The notes beneath the pieces were generated by a model that was not told where the DNA came from, did no database searches, and saw only the letters and a program-made list of their open reading frames with translations. Below are positions 59,214-64,000 of a stretch of DNA of 64,000 nucleotides, in pieces. The translations under genes and the position numbers were made by a program. The DNA is from Rhizophagus irregularis (taxonomy: Eukaryota > Glomeromycota > Glomeromycetes > Glomerales > Glomeraceae), in NCBI RefSeq assembly GCF_026210795.1, contig NC_089440.1, positions 372,001 through 436,000 on the forward strand. Reading direction: 5' to 3'. Every line of letters starts with the position of its first letter. The stretch's first letter is position 1.

Positions 59214-60694
59214 TTATTTCTTAACAACTTGAAAAATTTCAAAGTCATCCACTTCAAAAATCTTTCCTGGTATACCAATTTTGGGATAAGAATGAGTATC
59301 ATCTCTATAGCTATGCCAGTTCCCTTCATAAAAATATAAATCAGTACCAAAGACCACGCCATGATCTGAAAAGAAACCTATAGAATACTTATTATTATTA
59401 CTATAACCTACTTTTGCACTTTGAAGGTTATTTTTTTCTGTAAATGAGAATAAAAAGCTATCTTTTGCAGACACCCATAAGTTACTTGAATTCCAATCCA
59501 ATGGATTATATCCTCCAACTATTTGCTCCGAATCCTTGATTTTTATCACAACCATAGTAGCTCCTTTTTTATCACATTTAATATGAAAGTCTGTATGCGT
59601 ATCACCATCCCTACTAGCACGATAAAGTAAATTAAAATTATATGGAATATTTCTTTCATTATAATAAAAATGATTTTTCTTTTCAATCCAACTAGAAAGG
59701 ATAGCAAAATAACTACCATTAATTATATTAGAATCATATTTAGGCATTCTAGGAGGATGTAAATCAATATTTAATTCCTTATTTGAATTCATATGAAATG
59801 CAAGTAAATTATCAATTATATCTTCAGGAAGCAACGCTTTAAAAGGATCTACCTTTAAAATAAAATCCTCTGAAGTTATGTGATAAAATCTAATTAAAGG
59901 ATTAAATTTGTGAAGGGTTCTTCTCATGATTGTAATTTCCTCTTTATTCCATTTCTTAACATTTTGTTGAATAGAAGGATGTCGAGCGAAACTCCATTTA
60001 ATTAGATTATCCCATACAACAACTTCATCTAATAATAAATCATCCCGTTTCAAAAGTAATTCTAATAAAGGTTCTTTTAAATTGATAAATTTATCCAATA
60101 ATACAGCTGGTTTTTCACAAATTTTATCAAAACAATAATTCCATATATCAGTGAAAGCTTCATTTTGATAAGCAGTTTCAAAAATTTCTATGGCATTTTG
60201 TTGTAAAAAGTCGCATTGGTGTTTAATCAAATACTCCCTAATACATTGAATTAATGTTTGAACATTAAGTTCATCCACAGCTATTAAAAGATTTAGAATT
60301 TCTGGACCTTGTAATTCCGTCAAATCGATCTTTGCACAATAAATAAATCTAAATATCAAATATTACATTAATAATCATAAAATTATTGTTATATTCAATT
60401 TTATACAAAAAAATCTCCTTTATTCTTTTCTTATACTGTACCTTAAAATAATTTTTAATATTTGAGGAGAAATATTGGGTTTATTAAGTATAAATTTTCC
60501 ATCTTTTTTATTTGCCCATTCATTAGAGAATGCTGCACGAAATATTGAGACCTAGTACATAAAATAAGTGAATGTGCATGAATTTCAACTTCATCTTCAC
60601 CAGCATAAATAATAACATCATATCCTTTATCAGTTTTAAATAATTTTTCATAATCATTTATAAGTTCTTGAGAATATTTGATCGACATTTCCAT
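59214..60694 (-). CDS. BTB-BACK-TLDc domain protein (gene 5), one-base frameshift in exon 1
   Basis: Exon 1 is 60694 (or 60688, aligned with the paralogue starts) to 60442, the intron is 60441-60349 (93 bp), and exon 2 is 60348-59214. Exon 2 is fully open: BACK 'LLKRDDLLLDEVVVWDNLI', TLDc 'LLYRASRDG', 'VGGYNPLDW', 'DFEIFQVVKK'. In exon 1 the T run after 'RSQYF' (60540-60542) has three bases where the paralogues have four, which shifts the frame before the rest of the BTB domain. Restoring one base would give a normal BTB. I list it as a gene because a homopolymer read error is as likely as decay. Confidence 0.8.
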
Positions 60695-60764
60695 AATGAA
60701 ATTTTTTTTTTGCAGTGTGGGTATGGCAAGCCGTACTAAGTCAAAAGGTTGATAACTTTTCATC

Positions 60765-60975
60765 ATGTTTTATGATGATTTTTCATCATGTTTCATGATA
60801 ACTTTTCATCATGTTTCATGATGACTTTTCATCATGTTTTATGATAACTTTTCATCATGTTGACATGATGACTTTTCATCATGTTGATCATATTTTTCAT
60901 CATATTTTATGATGTTTTTCACCATGTGACATGAAATTTTTTCATCATGTGTTGAATAATCTTCATCATGTTTCC
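60765..60975. repeat. Palindromic CATCATG tandem repeat
   Basis: Around nine copies of a 23-25-bp unit, 'ttttcatcatgtttcatgat', most with a self-complementary core CATCATG...CATGATG. It starts about 70 bp upstream of BTB-TLDc gene 5, so it may affect that promoter. Later copies are degenerate. Confidence 0.8.
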
Positions 60976-62560
60976 TAATATGAAATTAAAAATGTCTTGC
61001 CAAACTACTGGTTTTTTGATGTTCAGATTTAGAAAATAAGAAATTTTTTTTTTACAAACTTAGAAATTTACCGATTTTCTGGTATTTTGCCATTACACAA
61101 ATATATATCACATAAAAAATTTTATCACATCACGTTAACAGTATATGAACAAAAGAAAAATAATTCAATAAAAACAATACATATACATAAATATAGGTTG
61201 TAAAATTTTTCGTATGGGAAGAGTTCGTATGGGATATCTTTGATAGAAAATATCTTTTTTGAGATTTTTTGAGTTCGTATGGGAAGAGTTCGTATGGGAC
61301 TTTTTAATAAAGATTTTCTTTTTGTAGGGTTCGTATGGGATATTTTTAATAAAATTTTTTTTTTTTTTTTTTTTGAGATTTTCTTAGAGTTCATATGGGA
61401 GGATGTCTTTGACAGAAAAGCATTTTTTTGAGAGATTCTAGGGTTCGTATGGGATATTTTAAATAAAAATTTTTTTTTTTGAGATTTTCTAAGATTCATA
61501 TAGGATATTTTTGATAAAGATTTTTTTTTAGATGGTTTTTAATTTGATAATTCATCAAATAACATTGCGAGAACGTTTTTAATATATAATTCAATAAAAA
61601 AAAAGTTCACAATGTTTTTTTCAATAATTCATTAAAAGCATAGCAAAAACGTTATTTAATATATAATTCAATAAAAAAATGGCTCGCAACATTTTTTTTA
61701 TTGAATTATACATTATAAACATTCTCACGGCGTTATTTGATGAATTATCAAAAAAACATTGTGAAACTTTTTTTTTATTGAATTAGTATACATTAACGTT
61801 CTTGCAGCTATTAATGACATCAGGAAATTTTTTATGCACAGTAAATGCACAAAAATGTTGCAAAATTTTGTGCATAAAAAAAATTGATTTGCATACCCTG
61901 AAAATGCACAATGATTGTATATTTAGTAATGTGTAATTAATTGTTCAAAATTTTGCACATTTTTATATAATATATTGTAACTTTATTGAAATGTGCAATA
62001 TTTGCAACTTTAATAACATAACATTATAAATTGCGCAAATTTGATATTACTTAATTGCATAATTTGTATTCTAACCTAAAAATACAAGCTAAGGCTAAAA
62101 TCTAAGGCTAAAATCTAAGGCTAAAATTTAACACTAACGCTAAGCAAATTGACAAAATCTAAACCCAACCATAAATATAAAAATTCCAAGAATAGTAAAA
62201 TCGAAATACGCGAAAATATAAAAAATAACCAAGTAAAATTGTTAGTAAAATTGAAATTAACCGAAATCAATAAACGAAATCAAATACAACCGCAAATATA
62301 AAAAATCCAAAGAGTAAAATCAAAATAATACCAACCGTAAATATAAAAAATTCAAGGAAAATTAGCAAAATCGAAACGCGCATGTAATAACAATTAAACA
62401 AATAAAAAGTTGAAATTTACCAAATTGTCACATCCAAGGAGACCGAATAATGTAAAAAAGAATCGTTAGAAGCTGTTTGTGAAGATAAAAAATATTAAAA
62501 GAATAAAAAAAAATAAAAAACCATACCGAAATATCGCATCTAGAATAATATTTTAATAGG
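60976..62560. other. Repeat-rich gene-free region
   Basis: A tandem repeat with 'gttcgtatgggatattttt' words (period about 45-60 bp) lies at 61200-61520. The Lys/Ser-rich minus ORF there only reflects the repeat. At 61545-61800, decayed AACRTTGCGARAACGTTTTT-type words recall the core of the hAT elements. A TATGCAAATC / GGGTATGGCAAG pairing between about 61895 and 60722 might mark an old element, but this is not convincing. Confidence 0.45.
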
Positions 62561-62569
62561 TAGTAAGCA

Positions 62570-63460
62570 TTAGTATACTTCAGAAGGTTCACTTCCTACA
62601 AAATAATGAAATGTTAGTACATTTCTTCAAAGTAAACATTAAACAAACTGACCTCCACACACTTACCCCATATTCCAGGAAGCTGAAACCCTGTAAATTA
62701 AAGAAAAAAATTAAAAAATAATTTATTTTTTTTTATTTTTTTTAAAAAAACAATAAGTTTTGAAATGAAACTTACCTATCGAACATTCAAGAACAGAAGC
62801 TGAAACCTACAAAATAGAAAAAAAATAATTTTTTTTTTTAAAAAAAATAAAGTTTTGAAGCGTGTTCAAAATGAACTTACCTATCCAAAGTCCAAAAACT
62901 GAAGCCGAAACCTACCAAATAAAAGAAAATAAATTAATTAAATAAAAAAAAAATTTAAAAAAAGACTCGAAGCTTTTGCTTCAAAACCATCTATCAAAGC
63001 CCAAAACTGAAGTTGATATCTACAAAACAAAAAAAAAATCAACATATAATTTTTTTAAAAAAATTATTTAAAAAAGTGTTTACTTCAAAATTCACCTATA
63101 AGAGCCCAAAAACGCCAATATCTACAAATAAACAAAAAAAATATTATTAAAAAAGTATATTTATATTGAATAATAAAAGTTTTGAAGCTTACACTTCAAA
63201 ACTTACTCATCCAAAGTCTATGATCCAAAACCCGAAACCTAAAAATAGAAGAAAGAAATTAAAAAAAAAATATTTTAAAAGTTTCAAAGCGAAAGCAAAG
63301 CTTCAAAACTCACCTAACAAAGACCAAGTATCAGAAGACGTAACTTACAAAATAAAAAAAAAGAAAATTATTAAAAGTTTAAAAAAACTTTTTTAAAAAA
63401 AAAGTTTTGAAGCGTTTAACCACCTAACAAGGCCCAAATATCAGAAGGTGAAACCTATAA
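62570..63460 (-). repeat. Tandem array of short exon-like modules (24-32 nt, AG...GTAAGT)
   Basis: Units about 105-120 bp apart each contain, on the minus strand, a T-rich tract, AG, a short conserved block (GTTTCAGCTTCTG... type), and a GTAAGT or GTGARN donor. Clear blocks are 62667-62690, 62776-62806, 62881-62911, 63096-63121, 63207-63238, 63314-63343 and 63424-63454. Three are exactly 31 nt and one 32. One unit (about 62990-63018) lacks a donor. Intervening sequences hold GAAGC...GCTTC pairs. It may be an untranslated or coding multi-exon gene, or only a satellite whose unit happens to look like an exon. Confidence 0.55.
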
Positions 63461-64000
63461 AATAAGAAAAAAAAATTTTTTAAGTTTCAAAGCCAATATC
63501 TATACAATAGAAGAAAAATATTTAATAAAGAATAAATAATAGTTTCAAAACGAAACTTTGAAAAACATTAAATTAAAAGAAAAAAATAAATAAAAAATAA
63601 TTTTTTTATAGTTTCGCAACGAAACTTTGAAAAGAAAAAAAAATAATTTATTTAGTTTTGCTGTGAAACTTCAAAGAGTTTTAAATAAAAATAAATTAAA
63701 GAAAAAAAATAAAATAAAAAATAATTTTTTTTATAGTTTCGTAACGAAACTTTGAAAAGAAAAATAAAAATAATTTTTTTAAAGTTTCGTTGTGAAACTT
63801 CGAAAGAGTTTTAAATAAAAAAAAATTTTTAAATTAATTTGTTAAAGATTATCACTTATCTATTATATACGTGATAATCATTCTTCGGAAAGATATCATA
63901 TGTCAAAATTTTGGTCGAAATTTCGCACAGTCTGAACTTTGGCCAAAATTTAGCCGAAAGTCATATGACCAAAATCGACTAGTGGAATGCAGTGGTTATA
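63461..64000. repeat. AT-rich repeats ending the window
   Basis: Alternating AGTTTCGCAACGAAACTTTG-type words recur every 60-110 bp between 63540 and 63810. They look like a continuation of the same repeat family without the exon-like blocks. No gene was seen. Confidence 0.5.

Noticed and set aside
61125-61499. 124-residue Lys-rich minus ORF
   Set aside because: It reflects the gttcgtatggg tandem repeat and has no independent coding signal.
60714-61902. A fourth hAT-like element with CAGTGTGGGTATGG tips
   Set aside because: Tips pair poorly and no 8-bp duplication is present; only the internal words resemble the hAT cores.
63890-63985. Inverted repeat with CATATG ends near the window end
   Set aside because: Pairing is weak once aligned and the window ends before the flanks can be judged.
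1-64000. tRNA or rRNA genes
   Set aside because: No B-box-like GGTTCGANNCC with a matching acceptor stem and no conserved rRNA words were found by eye; a tRNA covariance search would be decisive.

Overview
The window looks like nuclear DNA of an arbuscular mycorrhizal fungus close to Rhizophagus (Glomeromycotina). The basis is the very AT-rich sequence, short GT-AG introns of about 65-115 bp, and families known to be expanded in that lineage: BTB-BACK-TLDc proteins, TKL-like kinases with a 'W-I-P-Y' preamble, HMG-box genes, cytochromes P450, and retroelement proteins with RRM-like domains. The organism is an inference; no rRNA or tRNA gene is present to confirm it.

Layout. 1-7.2 kb: two tandem, nearly identical BTB-TLDc genes in direct segmental copies, with MITE-like inverted repeats between them. 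8.2-9.0 kb: a four-exon minus-strand gene for a 192-residue all-beta-like protein. 11.9-13.9 kb: an intact six-exon P450 (minus). 16.8-20.0 kb: a large fold-back element, followed by a hAT-type MITE. 20.7-22.1 kb: a frameshifted BTB-TLDc gene. 23.2-26.6 kb: a kinase gene whose 5' part is a chain of tiny exons, eleven of them 3 nt long. 28.4-29.1 kb: a truncated kinase-like gene. 29.4-30.4 kb: a 5'-truncated LINE. 32.5-34.3 kb: a second, frameshifted P450 copy. 35-45 kb: gene-poor DNA with decayed minus-strand coding relics. 45.7-47.2 kb: an intact BTB-TLDc gene (minus). 47.8-50.8 kb: an HMG-box gene split by a 2.7-kb retroelement that carries two ORFs but no reverse transcriptase. 51.7-53.4 kb: a relic of a similar element and a third hAT element. 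54.0-56.4 kb: a decayed LRR/coiled-coil gene. 59.2-60.7 kb: a fifth BTB-TLDc gene (minus). 60.7-64 kb: tandem repeats, including an array of short exon-like modules on the minus strand.

The genes are single units and form no operons. Most are members of paralogous families. The five BTB-TLDc genes share one intron position, and three share a promoter block. The two P450s are one duplicated locus. One-base indels recur, often in short A/T runs, so some 'pseudogenes' may be sequencing errors. The most unusual structure is the tandem exon-intron modularity: the AG-NNN-GTAAGT array at 23.57-24.62 kb, a duplicated terminal exon-intron in the same gene, and a second short-exon array at 62.6-63.5 kb.
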